From positions 1 through 36,848 of the forward strand of contig DASXTB010000363.1 of NCBI GenBank assembly GCA_036505615.1: DNA of 36,848 bases, in the 5' to 3' direction. A program made the translations under genes and the position numbers. The notes under the pieces are model-generated. The model was not told the DNA's origin and did not search any database. It saw only the letters and a list, made by a program, of their open reading frames with translations. The DNA comes from DASXTB01 sp036505615 (lineage in GTDB: Bacteria; Acidobacteriota; UBA6911; JACQSX01). This document shows, piece by piece, positions 15,384 through 23,869 of the stretch. Position 1 is the stretch's first letter. The number at the start of each line of letters is the position of its first letter.

Positions 15384-16205
15384 ATGTATCCAGTCTTCCT
15401 TCGAATCGGAAGTTTAACCATTTACACGCATGGCGTGATGACGGCGCTCGGCTTCCTGGCAGGAATCTGGCTGGCGCTTCGCCATGGGCGTGAGCAGAAG
15501 CTGGATACCGAACAGCTTAACGAGCTGTTCATCTATATTTTGATCTCCAGCATAATCGGAGCACGCCTCTTCTCGGTATTCTTTGACGGAGAATTCCAAT
15601 GGTACCTCACCCACCCTTTGGAGATTCTGAAAATCTGGCAGGGAGGACTGGTTTATTACGGCGGATTTATCTTCGCCGTCGCGGTGGCGCTGATTTTCCT
15701 TCGGCTCCGCAAAATGCCTGTATGGCAGACCGGCGACGCGTTGGCGCCGGGAATTTCGCTCGGCCAGGTCATCGGCAGAATTGGCTGCCTGGCAGCAGCC
15801 GACTCGTGGGGCAAGCCTACGCACGTACCCTGGGCCATTACCTATACCGACCCGGAGGCGCTGGCTCCTTTGAACGTGCCGCTGCATCCGACTGAGGTCT
15901 ATATGGTGCTCGGCAATCTTCTGGTTCTGTCGCTGCTTCTGTGGTTGCGAAGTCGGAAGCGATTCGATGGCCAGATCTTTCTCGCTTATGGAATTTTCTA
16001 TTCCATACAGCGCTTCATCATTGAGTTTTACCGGGACGACCCTCGAGGCATGTGGTTTAACAGCACTCTTTCGACCGCGCAGATCATTAGCATTTTTCTC
16101 TTCTGTATTTCCGTGGTCTTCTACCGGCTGAAAAGAAAAACCTTTGCAGAGTCGTCGCCGCAGCCGGCTGCTCGTGGATTGACCGCTGATCGAAAAACCG
16201 GGTGA
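15384..16205 (+). CDS. lgt: Prolipoprotein diacylglyceryl transferase
   Basis: 273 residues from ATG 15384; the frame is open further upstream only through repeat DNA. It transfers diacylglycerol from phosphatidylglycerol to the lipobox cysteine of prolipoproteins at the inner membrane. Family landmarks: PVFLRIGSLTIYTHGVM at the N-terminus, WQGGLVYYGGF (about 93-103), the signature GQVIGRIGCLAAADSWG with the essential Arg of GRxG, LHPTEVY, and RFIIEFYRDDPRG near the end. Several hydrophobic helices alternate with these. The HGG of enterobacterial Lgt is YGG here and the GRxGN Asn is Cys, as in a common non-proteobacterial subtype. The start has no strong Shine-Dalgarno. Confidence 0.94.
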   Translation: MYPVFLRIGSLTIYTHGVMTALGFLAGIWLALRHGREQKLDTEQLNELFIYILISSIIGARLFSVFFDGEFQWYLTHPLEILKIWQGGLVYYGGFIFAVAVALIFLRLRKMPVWQTGDALAPGISLGQVIGRIGCLAAADSWGKPTHVPWAITYTDPEALAPLNVPLHPTEVYMVLGNLLVLSLLLWLRSRKRFDGQIFLAYGIFYSIQRFIIEFYRDDPRGMWFNSTLSTAQIISIFLFCISVVFYRLKRKTFAESSPQPAARGLTADRKTG

Positions 16206-16210
16206 TGATA

Positions 16211-16391
16211 AGTTGGCAGGTTAGCAGGTTAGCAGGTTAGCAAGTTAGCAGGTTGGCAGGTTGGCAGACTAGAGGGTTTGGCTTGGCAGACTAGAGAGTT
16301 CGGCTTGGTGACCGGCCGACGTGACTTTGCTTACCTGCTAACCTGGGCAACCTGTAACGTGCTAACCTGCTAACTTGCCAACCTGCTAACC
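16211..16391. repeat. Inverted array of the word AGCAGGTT between convergent genes
   Basis: The left arm (16211-16266) repeats GTTAGCAGGTTAGCAGGTT. The right arm (16329-16391) carries the reverse complement, AACCTGCTAACC, several times. Between them is a 22-bp tandem repeat (TTGGCAGACTAGAGGGTTTGGC, twice, slightly varied, 16261-16304). The whole can fold into one long imperfect stem and sits exactly between the stops of lgt and the convergent TPR-like gene, so it may end transcription from both sides. Confidence 0.85.
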
Positions 16392-16399
16392 CATAAGCA

Positions 16400-17200
16400 T
16401 CACCGGTCAGAGACCGCAGCCACGCGGCGAAAGATGGGCTCGTCGCAGTAGATTCCGCCGATCCACTCCCACCCTCCGGGAATTTGCTGAATCAAGAAGT
16501 AGACGTAGCTGTAAGGGACGCTCCATCCGTGGCTCTCCAGCACGTACCAGTCTCCATGATGGGGAAACTTGCGAACTCCGGTTGCGACTTTGATTCCTCT
16601 TCTGCGGTTTTCGTCCAGAAAGGCGGCCACCTCTTCCAGGTTGGAGTTGAGAAACTCGCTCTCGCAGGCACCGAACATGAAGTTCACTTTGCTGACGTAC
16701 TTGCGAAGGGAATTGAAATCATGACGCTGCACGGCGCTTCTGAGGACGCGCACCAGTTGGCTGCGGCTGGCCACCAGCCACGAACGGTCGCCGGACAACC
16801 AGACCAGCCGCCGCCGCGCCGCGTCGGAATACCTGTCACCGATCTCGTCTGTTTCGTCGGGATAATCTGAGATCATTTTCTGATAAAGTTGGCGTGCCCG
16901 TTCGGGAAATTTCGCCTCCAGGCAACGGCCTACCTCCAGCAGGAAGGAGGCCCCGCGGCGAAAGACTTTTCTATCGTGCGCGCGGTTCAACCAATCCTGC
17001 GCCCGGTCGCATTCTTCGCGCTGCAGGTAAATTCCAATCAGCGAGGTGAAAGCCTGCTCCAGCATTGCCTGATCCTGGCTTGAAGCGATGGTCGTCTTGA
17101 GCTTTTCCTCTTCTTCCGCATTGGGGCGGACCTGAGCCCGGACTTCAAGCGGACAGAGAATGCCAAGAAAAATCAGGCAGGCCAGGAATCTCGCGGGCAT
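16400..17200 (-). CDS. Secreted protein with TPR-like helices, unknown function
   Basis: 266 residues. A signal peptide is clear (MPARFLACLIFLGILCPLEVRAQ, cleavage near 22). Residues 30-130 are helical with TPR-like spacing (AFTSLIGIYLQREECDRAQ, LLEVGRCLEAKFPERARQLY). The C-terminal half is a compact domain with several aromatic residues (WYVLESHGWSVPYSYVYFLI) and no named family. Cysteines at about 58, 93, 178 and 251 could form disulfides in the periplasm. It converges on lgt across a word-array repeat. The function is unknown. Confidence 0.72.
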   Translation of the reverse strand: MPARFLACLIFLGILCPLEVRAQVRPNAEEEEKLKTTIASSQDQAMLEQAFTSLIGIYLQREECDRAQDWLNRAHDRKVFRRGASFLLEVGRCLEAKFPERARQLYQKMISDYPDETDEIGDRYSDAARRRLVWLSGDRSWLVASRSQLVRVLRSAVQRHDFNSLRKYVSKVNFMFGACESEFLNSNLEEVAAFLDENRRRGIKVATGVRKFPHHGDWYVLESHGWSVPYSYVYFLIQQIPGGWEWIGGIYCDEPIFRRVAAVSDR

Positions 17201-17537
17201 TATTTTGAAGAGTCGGAGAACGTGGTGAAAGATGAAGATTCGAGAGAGGCCATTTCAGTCGTGGTCTCCTAGAGTGGATCAAATACTCCGGGAATTTCTA
17301 TCGGTTTAAGACGGCCCTCAGGCCCGTCTCTCCGCTCCCCCAAAATGTAGAAACTGCAATGGGCACTGCTAACTGCAGATCCAAAATTTTCTACTTTAAT
17401 CCAATATTTAGAATCCGTTGAACCTACGATCTCCGTGTTGCAATCACTTATAAAACTATCATAATTCTGTTTGTGCCAAAAATTTTTGTAACCGCGCAAT
17501 CACTCTCTAACATCTATTTTGACATGGGGAGAACTAC
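17201..17537. other. 337-bp gap with one REP-like hairpin
   Basis: The divergent region between the secreted TPR-like gene and the plus-strand haem-motif operon. A hairpin of the dispersed family (GACGGCCCTCAGGCCCGTC) is at about 17309-17328. A 76-codon minus-strand frame with a TTG start runs through this hairpin and is not accepted as a gene. The promoter for the plus-strand operon should lie here, but no convincing boxes are seen. Confidence 0.5.
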
Positions 17538-18761
17538 ATGAAATTCGCGCTAACTTGTACCATCGCCATCCTCTCGAGCCTTTCACTGATGGCGTTTCCG
17601 AAATACCTGGAGCGTTTCACTAAGGACCCTCTCAGTTCGCCGCAGTTTCAGAACCGATGCGCCACATGCCACATCGATCCCAAAGGCGGGAGTCCTCGCA
17701 ATGAATTCGGTCAAGCTTTTGAGGCCAACGATTTCACCATCACTCCCGATCTGCGCGCGCGATTTCAGGAGCGATTTCAGTATCCGGTCCAGATAATTGA
17801 TTCGCATACCGAGATCCACTATTCGGATCCGACCAACAAGACGGTGGTGTTGAAACGCGACGGAACGGTCACAGTAATTGACCCCGCAAATCCGCCGAAA
17901 GCGGCAGCTCCCGCCGGTGGCGTCGCCCGGGCGCAGCCGGCAGGTGAGACTGGGGGCCCGAAGCCGGCAGTTCCCGCGGCAGGCCAATCCGGCCGCATAT
18001 CCGAGTGGGAGAAACCTCGCCAGATTTCCAACCGGTGGATCAACCTGCCCCAGCCAATCCCGGTGCGGCGTAATGACATGAATTTCCTGGTTCAGCATCG
18101 ATTCAGCGCCCCCCTGTTTAACGGATCGGCCGGGCGGCTCTTTGGCCTGGACAGCACCGCCAACATAGCTTTTGGATTCGATTATGGCGTGTGGAACCGC
18201 GTGATGGCTTCCGTCTACCGGGCGCGCTCGGACCGAACCATTGAGATGGATATTACAGGAGACATCTTTCATCAACAGCGAGGGGATCCGATTTCGCTCG
18301 CTGCTAAAATTGGAATTGAGGGTCAGAACAACTTTCGGGGGATCTATTCCCCGCACGTTCAGGTGATGGCCGCCCGGGAACTGGGAAGGTATGTCGACGT
18401 AATGGTGGCGCCGACGGTCATCTTCAACAGCCAGAACAATGGGCTGTTCTTTTTGAGAGACTTTGCCACCAACCCGGATGACGACTACACGGTGAATTTG
18501 GGCGTCGGGCTGTCAGTAAAGGTCCGGCCGTCTCTGGCCATTGTTGGGGAATATATCCCGCGCCTGGCGGGTTTTCGCGGGTACTTTGTCGACCGTCCGG
18601 CACTCTCGGTGGCGCTGCAGAAGCAAACCTTCCACCATGTATTCAGCCTGGTGATATCGACCTCCACGCAGATGAGCCCGGGCCGATACGGGCCGAATGT
18701 GGGAAGCGACACAGACAACCGGTTTAAAATCGGGTTTAACATATTTAGAAAACTGAGGTAG
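17538..18761 (+). CDS. Secreted beta-barrel protein with N-terminal haem-type CxxCH motif (DUF5777-like)
   Basis: 407 residues with a Shine-Dalgarno (GGGGAG) before the ATG. Signal peptide 1-19. C41-A-T-C44-H45 is a c-type haem motif within a short domain that ends near 70. A proline/alanine-rich linker (about 117-150) leads to a C-terminal region of alternating strands (about 178-407) with repeated aromatic strand ends and GGxxxR-type turns, ending in FNIFRKLR. This part resembles the DUF5777 outer-membrane barrel family. The likely role is an outer-membrane or periplasmic electron-linked protein; that is inference. It is followed after 6 bp by a second haem-motif protein, so both are one operon. 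Confidence 0.75.
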   Translation: MKFALTCTIAILSSLSLMAFPKYLERFTKDPLSSPQFQNRCATCHIDPKGGSPRNEFGQAFEANDFTITPDLRARFQERFQYPVQIIDSHTEIHYSDPTNKTVVLKRDGTVTVIDPANPPKAAAPAGGVARAQPAGETGGPKPAVPAAGQSGRISEWEKPRQISNRWINLPQPIPVRRNDMNFLVQHRFSAPLFNGSAGRLFGLDSTANIAFGFDYGVWNRVMASVYRARSDRTIEMDITGDIFHQQRGDPISLAAKIGIEGQNNFRGIYSPHVQVMAARELGRYVDVMVAPTVIFNSQNNGLFFLRDFATNPDDDYTVNLGVGLSVKVRPSLAIVGEYIPRLAGFRGYFVDRPALSVALQKQTFHHVFSLVISTSTQMSPGRYGPNVGSDTDNRFKIGFNIFRKLR

Positions 18762-18767
18762 GGACGA

Positions 18768-20300
18768 ATGAGACTTGACAGACTGCTATTGATTTTTGGC
18801 GCAATCGCCTTTGTAATGATTTGCATTTTGCTCGCTGAGAGTACCGGCACGCCAACCCAGGGTATCCTTAATTCCAACATGTGCTTCCAGAGCGGCTGTC
18901 ATACAACTTTTCCTCTGAATCAAAATCCGAACTTGCTCTCCGTGACGGGTTTTCCAAGCCCCACATACACTCCGGGGCAGAACTATGACATCACCGTTAC
19001 GGTGAGCAAGAACCCCAATGTCAGCTCGGGTGCGCTCGCAGGATTTGCCGCATTTGTGAATAAAGACGGCACTCCCTTCACGGCGTCTGTTGGGACAATC
19101 GTCATAACAGATTCTGGCACTCATCTGATGTCCGCCAACACCGGCCCCGCAGGTAACATCGTGTATGTAACCCACTCGCTCCCGAAACCCGATCCCAGCA
19201 CGGTCAATTTTACATTTCGGTGGACGGCGCCATCGACGACTACCAGTAATGCGGTGTTGGTGGTCGGCTCAAATTCTGCAAATGGCGATGGCCAGCCCAC
19301 GGGAGATTTCATCACCAAGAAGACGTTCACTGCCACGCCCGGGCAAAGCTGCAGTTTCTCGATGTCGCCTACAAGCCAGACGTTTCCCGCGGCAGGCGGG
19401 ACGGCAAGCATCACGATGACGACAGCCAGCGGCTGCGCCTGGACAGCGACGTCCAGCACCAGCTTTATCACCTTCACCTCCGCAAGCAGCGGAACCGGCA
19501 GCGGAACGGTGAATTTCTCTGTAGCCACCAACACCGGTTCATCCAGCAGAACCGGAACAATCACCATTGCCGGACAAACGTTCACGGTCACGCAGGCGGC
19601 CGCGCTGCCGGAGACTGAGAAGCAGAATTTCGCGCAGTTTGCAAACGGTGATTTGGGCGGGGGCAACCAGTTTGCTTCCACGCTGATCCTCTTAAACCCC
19701 TCTACGACGCAGGATTCTTCCGGCACTGCGAAGCTTTTTGACAGCAACGGAAATTCGCTCAGCGTCAATATCAACGGCACACTTGCAAATGGCCAGTTCA
19801 CGTTTGACATTCCTTCGCAGGGGATCGGCTTTTTTAGCACCGACGGCGCAGGCACCCTGCAAGTAGGGTCGGTACAGCTTTCATCGACGCTGCCGCTGGG
19901 CGCGACTATTCTGTTTGTCAGCCCCGTAGGAACCACCGGAGTGCCTGGGGTGCAATCGCTGGCTCATTTCATGCTGCCGATCGAATACGATCTCAGCGAC
20001 CTCACCAAGGCTGTTAAGACGGGAGTGGCGGTTTCCAACTCCACCAGCACGCCGGTGACCGTTACCGTGAACCTGCGCGATGCCGGCGGCAAAATTGTTA
20101 CCAACGGTACGACAACCATCCAGTTGACCTCTAATGGCCAACTGGCGAAGTTCCCTGACGAGATCTATCAGGGCAAGGGAATCGACTTTACGCGCTTCAA
20201 GGGTACGCTGGAAATAGTGTCTCCCACTGCAGTCAACGGGATGGCGATTCGCACCAGCCCCGGCCAGTTCACCACCGAGCCGGTGACAGAAGTGAAGTGA
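18768..20300 (+). CDS. Secreted reeler/choice-of-anchor-type protein with CX4CH motif and BACON domain
   Basis: 510 residues. A hydrophobic signal/anchor spans 5-23. A cysteine-histidine motif C39-FQSG-C44-H45 follows, spaced CX4CH rather than CX2CH. Residues 60-190 look like a reeler-type Ig domain (SPTYTPGQNYDITVTV at the start, FRWTAP at the end). Residues 195-280 form a BACON-like domain (SFSMSPTSQTFPAAGG, ending TITIAGQTFTVTQA). Residues 285-510 are a C-terminal module for surface proteins (FASTLILLNPSTTQ, then AVSNSTSTPVTVTVNLRD). The Shine-Dalgarno is within GAGGTAGGGACGA. It probably acts with the preceding barrel protein at the cell surface. Confidence 0.78.
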   Translation: MRLDRLLLIFGAIAFVMICILLAESTGTPTQGILNSNMCFQSGCHTTFPLNQNPNLLSVTGFPSPTYTPGQNYDITVTVSKNPNVSSGALAGFAAFVNKDGTPFTASVGTIVITDSGTHLMSANTGPAGNIVYVTHSLPKPDPSTVNFTFRWTAPSTTTSNAVLVVGSNSANGDGQPTGDFITKKTFTATPGQSCSFSMSPTSQTFPAAGGTASITMTTASGCAWTATSSTSFITFTSASSGTGSGTVNFSVATNTGSSSRTGTITIAGQTFTVTQAAALPETEKQNFAQFANGDLGGGNQFASTLILLNPSTTQDSSGTAKLFDSNGNSLSVNINGTLANGQFTFDIPSQGIGFFSTDGAGTLQVGSVQLSSTLPLGATILFVSPVGTTGVPGVQSLAHFMLPIEYDLSDLTKAVKTGVAVSNSTSTPVTVTVNLRDAGGKIVTNGTTTIQLTSNGQLAKFPDEIYQGKGIDFTRFKGTLEIVSPTAVNGMAIRTSPGQFTTEPVTEVK

Positions 20301-20460
20301 AGATCTTGAACTATCTAGTCCGGTAGCGGCGTTGACGCCCGCTGCTGCGGGCTTTCCTGCACCGCACTGGTCAACCGTTCATCACTCATTTGTTTGGCGG
20401 CCTATTTTAGTTGCGGCTTCGTGACGTTCACGGTAAAACTCCTAATCGGAGGTCATAACC

Positions 20461-20688
20461 GTGCGTACCACACCTCTATTCTGGGTCGGCTTGGTTTTGA
20501 TTATCTTGGGGCTGGCAATTATCTTTATGGGCGGAATACCCCGTCGGGAAAAAAGCTCTGCGCAGCTGGGCCCGGTGAATATTCAGGTTCAGGAAGAAAA
20601 ACGGGAACCGGTCCATCCGGTGGTCAGCTTCGGAATTGTGGCATTAGGCGGGGTTTTGATGTTGGTGGGAACCAGGCCGAGGAATTAG
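20461..20688 (+). CDS. Small two-helix membrane protein
   Basis: 75 residues from GTG 20461, with a textbook GGAGGT Shine-Dalgarno 6 bp upstream that fixes the start. It has two hydrophobic helices (about 6-26 and 54-70) joined by a polar loop (RREKSSAQLGPVNIQVQEEK). No family is assigned with confidence. It is 160 bp after the haem-motif operon and may be separately transcribed. Its last codons lie inside an inverted repeat. Confidence 0.68.
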   Translation: MRTTPLFWVGLVLIILGLAIIFMGGIPRREKSSAQLGPVNIQVQEEKREPVHPVVSFGIVALGGVLMLVGTRPRN

Positions 20689-20776
20689 GAATTAAGAATG
20701 AAGAATGAAGAATTAAAAAACAGGGAATGACGGAGGGTGAATTCTTCATTCTTAATTCTTAATTCTTAATTCAATT
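20681..20776. repeat. Inverted array of the word GAATTAAGAAT between convergent genes
   Basis: The left arm (20681-20715) repeats GAATTAAGAATGAAGAAT. The right arm (20739-20776) is its reverse complement with an extra word. The stem would include the stop codons of both flanking convergent genes, and the A/T-rich arms give a T run in both directions. It is a plausible bidirectional terminator. Confidence 0.82.
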
Positions 20777-22034
20777 ACTGCAGCATCACGCCGCGCTCGT
20801 CCTGGTAGAAGATCTTCAGCTCCCCTCGCTTCCCCACTTCGGCGATCAGCGCGTCCAGATAAACCGCCAGGCGGTGCAAGTTCTGCAGGCGCTCGCCTTC
20901 GCTCTTGGAATGGCCTAAGAGTTCGACGAAGTTGTGAACCTCGAGCTGGTCCTTGTACATCAGGTAGTGCATCGTCGTCTGTTCGAAACTCTGAAGGTCT
21001 GCCAGGAACCCGAAGAATTCCTTTTGGTCGTTGGCTTTTTCTAGTTTGCCGATCATTCGCTTCAGGTCATCCAGCAGACGGACCGACTGCTCATAACGTT
21101 CAAATATGTTTTCGAACACTTCGTACCTGTTGAATTGAGCATTGAAACACTGGGCCAGCGTGATGAAGCAATTCTGGTAGCAGTTCCAGAGCAAGCCACT
21201 GCTATCCTCCAGTCGAACTCGCACCAGCTCCTCATCTTCGGCCTGGTCGATGCTCTGCAATTCCTGCTGGAAGACTCGGCGGCTCTCCATGCGCAGCGCA
21301 GAGGTGACTACCTGGAAGGATTCGCCCGTCTTCTGATCCTTCCGCATGATTACTTCCGCGAAGGCTCTCAGTCGCCGCGTCAGAGAATGAGCTTCAAAAT
21401 GAATCAGCGTGAATGCCAGGAAAAAATGGCGGGGCTGGAAAGCATCGCGCAGCCCGCTGTTCATGAAGCGAAGGTAGGCCATGAGCCGGACGAAGCCGAG
21501 GAATATTTCTGTCACTTCCACTTTCAGCGGGATGGATCGAGTTCTGATCAGGACATGCGCCGAAATGACCGGCTGGACCTTACTTTCAAAATAAGTGTAA
21601 TTGAGCTCCGTGAAGTAGACTGATTGGCGGAAGTTTTCAAACTCGTGGCGCAACAAGTTTCCGATGCGGTCAAACAGGTCCGCATCTATCAATGGGCGGC
21701 CCAGCATGTCTGTAAGGAGCATCTTGAACTGCTTGACAGAGTCCGCCAGCACTTCCAGCGCCGTGGCGTTACTTTCGGACGTCTCTGCCTCCTCTTCCAG
21801 CCATAGCGCCCAGTTGGAAACGCGGCTGCGGTCGGCATTCATTCTCTGGCACAGCTGCTCGACGCGGTTAAGCATTTCCAGCGTGAGCTGAATTTCCTGT
21901 TTGTAATCCCGCTTCTGGCTGACGTTGCGCGCGCTGAAGGGGAAGCGCTTGTAGCGAAATAAGATGGGTAATGACTTCAACCAGAGTTCCAGCTCCAGAA
22001 ACTCGTTGATCGAGAAGATCGATTGATTATCCAT
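20775..22034 (-). CDS. Unknown alpha-helical cytosolic protein
   Basis: 419 residues with no signal peptide, no membrane segment and no recognised domain. The composition is rich in Glu, Leu, Arg and Phe, with long helices predicted by eye (for example ESRRVFQQELQSIDQAEDEE and RYEQSVRLLDDLKRMIGKLE), suggesting a helical bundle or coiled coil. It starts SIFSINEFLELELWLKSLP. It diverges from the cation-diffusion facilitator gene and converges on the small membrane protein. I do not recognise the family. Confidence 0.75.
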   Translation of the reverse strand: MDNQSIFSINEFLELELWLKSLPILFRYKRFPFSARNVSQKRDYKQEIQLTLEMLNRVEQLCQRMNADRSRVSNWALWLEEEAETSESNATALEVLADSVKQFKMLLTDMLGRPLIDADLFDRIGNLLRHEFENFRQSVYFTELNYTYFESKVQPVISAHVLIRTRSIPLKVEVTEIFLGFVRLMAYLRFMNSGLRDAFQPRHFFLAFTLIHFEAHSLTRRLRAFAEVIMRKDQKTGESFQVVTSALRMESRRVFQQELQSIDQAEDEELVRVRLEDSSGLLWNCYQNCFITLAQCFNAQFNRYEVFENIFERYEQSVRLLDDLKRMIGKLEKANDQKEFFGFLADLQSFEQTTMHYLMYKDQLEVHNFVELLGHSKSEGERLQNLHRLAVYLDALIAEVGKRGELKIFYQDERGVMLQ

Positions 22035-22314
22035 GGTTTTCCAGGCGAATCCTAAATATAGAAGCGTCGCGGACGCCCTGCAGTGATGTAAATTACGTTT
22101 CTGCGCGGGTGCTTTTTCACTTCTCAGTGACTCCTCAGTGACGAGTGATTATCGTCACATCCTCGGAGCCCGAGGCAAGCGCCGAGGCCGGTCGCTACAG
22201 ACTGCCCGGCACCGGCGTTCCTTCCGGGCTTTGCCCCCAGGGGATGGCCCAACTCGGTGATTCAACGAGTCTTCGACCGGACAATCCTCCTTCGGTTTAC
22301 ACCGCGACTGTCTC

Positions 22315-22320
22315 TATAAT
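22315..22320 (+). promoter_or_regulatory. -10 box before the CDF transporter
   Basis: A perfect TATAAT. The -35 position holds only TTCGGT (18-bp spacing). The box overlaps the first in-frame ATG (22319), so translation more likely begins at 22328 or 22346. Confidence 0.4.
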
Positions 22321-22345
22321 GACTCCCATGTCCGCGAATTCTAAC

Positions 22346-23212
22346 ATGAAAAGTCGGACTGCACGGTTCGCCATTATTATGGCGCTTTTTTTGGCGCTGC
22401 TGAAAATGCTGGTCGGCTTTTGGATGAATTCAGTGGCAGTACTGGCTACCGCCGCCGATTCGCTTCTTGACCTTTTTACTTCCACCATCAATTTCATTTC
22501 TCTTCGCAAATCTGCCGAGCCTCCGGATCGCGAACACCCTTTCGGCCACGGCAAAGCCGAGAGCCTGGCCGCGCTGTTTCAATTCGTGGTGATCTTGTCG
22601 ACGGCCGGTTTTATTCTCTGGCGAGCCTACCAAAAGTTTGTTTCTCAGGAGCCGGTTCGATTCCTGGCACCGGGCCTTCTGGCGCTTGCGATTTCTTCCC
22701 TGGCGAGTATTTACATCGCGCGCCGGCTGGTGAGTGTGGGGAGGCAGACAGAATCTGTGGCGCTGCTTGCCGACAGCCTCCACTACCGATTGGATGCGTT
22801 TGCAACGGGAGGAACCATTGTCGCGCTTATGCTCACCTGGTGGCGCGGGTGGCACTGGGTGGATCCCACGATTTCGCTGGTTATTTCGCTCGGAATCCTG
22901 GTGGCAGCCGCGCGCATGGGGATTCGCTCCATCGACGAGCTTATGGACAAGCAGCTACCCGATGAGACTCGCCGCGAAATAGAACGGATCATTGAAGGCT
23001 TCAAGCCGGAGATACTCAGTTACCACAACCTACGAACTCGCAAATCAGGGGCGCAGAAGTTTATCGATTTTCACATCGTCATACCCGCCAGCCGCCCATT
23101 CGGCGAGGCACATCGGCTGACCGAGGAGTTGATGGCTCGGATTCAGGAGCGAATCCCTAATGCCGACGTGATGGTGCATACAGATCCGCAGGGGGAGGCG
23201 GACCGCTTTTGA
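22346..23212 (+). CDS. Cation diffusion facilitator family transporter
   Basis: 288 residues from ATG 22346; ATGs at 22319 and 22328 are possible but overlap or crowd a TATAAT box. It carries the CDF hallmarks: a first metal-site helix with AADSLLDLF (D-x3-D), the cytosolic HPFGHGKAE, a second site helix with ADSLHYRLDA, and a C-terminal cytosolic domain with QKFIDFHIVIPA, SFGEAHRLTEE-like and NADVMVHTDP. Six hydrophobic helices fit. Members export Zn, Co, Fe or Mn in exchange for protons; the HxxxD at the second site favours zinc-type metals, though this is not decisive. No metal-responsive regulator is adjacent. Confidence 0.92.
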   Translation: MKSRTARFAIIMALFLALLKMLVGFWMNSVAVLATAADSLLDLFTSTINFISLRKSAEPPDREHPFGHGKAESLAALFQFVVILSTAGFILWRAYQKFVSQEPVRFLAPGLLALAISSLASIYIARRLVSVGRQTESVALLADSLHYRLDAFATGGTIVALMLTWWRGWHWVDPTISLVISLGILVAAARMGIRSIDELMDKQLPDETRREIERIIEGFKPEILSYHNLRTRKSGAQKFIDFHIVIPASRPFGEAHRLTEELMARIQERIPNADVMVHTDPQGEADRF

Positions 23213-23386
23213 ATGTCGAATGCCGAATTTCGAATGTCGAATGACGCCGGTCAGTCAGTAGTTCGCCCTGGCGAAAACCGCATTAAGTTTCGAATTGCGA
23301 AGTTCGAATGTCGAATGCTGTTGTCGGAGTGTTTAGCTACTGACTGCTGACGTCATTCGACATTCGAAATTCGACATTCGAATTTC
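23211..23386. repeat. Inverted array of the word TTCGAATGTCGA between convergent genes
   Basis: The left arm (23211-23261) reads GAATGTCGAATGCCGAATTT and on to CGGTCAGTCAGTAG. The right arm (23337-23386) is the reverse complement, with CTACTGACTGCTGACGTCAT followed by ATTCGACATTCG words. A further partial copy sits in the loop (23289-23318). It spans the stop codons of the transporter and the BON-domain gene. Confidence 0.85.
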
Positions 23387-23855
23387 ACACGAGCTGTTCG
23401 ACGCGCGTTTCGTTGACCACATCCCGCACGCCGCGAACGGAATAAATTACATCCAAAATATCGGGAATCTTCTCATTGGTGGGGATGGAGCCTCGAACAG
23501 TGACTACTCCGTTGAAAGTATCTACGCTCAGCCCGGCGATTTCGCGGCTCTTCGGGTTGTGCGCCAGTTCGGTTTTCACTCGCTGAGTAACTAGATCATC
23601 CGAGGCATAAAACTCCTGAGAACTAATTAGACGCCGCTTGGTATCATGAAAGAGATTACGCAGGCGATTGCCTTCGTACTCGGCACGCTTCTTCAAGAAT
23701 TCACCGCTGCGGCCGATCAGCTTCCCGCCATGGCGCGCTTGCGCGCCGATCCAGCTTCTTGTCTGGCGCCCTGTCTTGGGCGCAAGCAGCAACCCCGCCG
23801 CCAGTCCCGCTGCTGCTCCCAACAACGTCCCAATGATGACATTCTTTCGGTTCAT
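23385..23855 (-). CDS. YtxH-like and BON-domain stress protein
   Basis: 156 residues from ATG 23855, which has AGAGGAG 9 bp upstream; the longer frame upstream lies over the GlsB-like gene. The N-terminus has a glycine-rich membrane helix IIGTLLGAAAGLAAGLLLAPKTG as in YtxH-type proteins. Residues 90-156 form a BON domain (VTQRVKTELAHNPKSREIAG, then VDTFNGVVTVRG, then VRDVVNETRV). BON domains bind membranes or exopolymers and are typical of envelope-stress proteins. It lies 14 bp after a GlsB/YeaQ-like gene, so the two form an operon. Confidence 0.85.
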   Translation of the reverse strand: MNRKNVIIGTLLGAAAGLAAGLLLAPKTGRQTRSWIGAQARHGGKLIGRSGEFLKKRAEYEGNRLRNLFHDTKRRLISSQEFYASDDLVTQRVKTELAHNPKSREIAGLSVDTFNGVVTVRGSIPTNEKIPDILDVIYSVRGVRDVVNETRVEQLV

Positions 23856-23869
23856 GAAAAATTGCTCCT

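Noticed and set aside
16211..16391. Repeated words considered as CRISPR or as iterons of an origin
   Set aside because: The words are adjacent, inverted in two arms, and lack spacers; no replication gene is nearby.
17269..17499. 76-codon minus-strand ORF with TTG start
   Set aside because: It opens right after an in-frame stop, has no ribosome site, and its end is encoded by a dispersed hairpin.
17583..18356. 257-codon antisense ORF within the barrel-protein gene
   Set aside because: No domain, opposite a gene with a signal peptide and CxxCH motif.
19121..19936. 271-codon antisense ORF within the BACON-domain gene
   Set aside because: Low-complexity Val/Pro-rich translation opposite a gene with clear domains; it is a compositional shadow.
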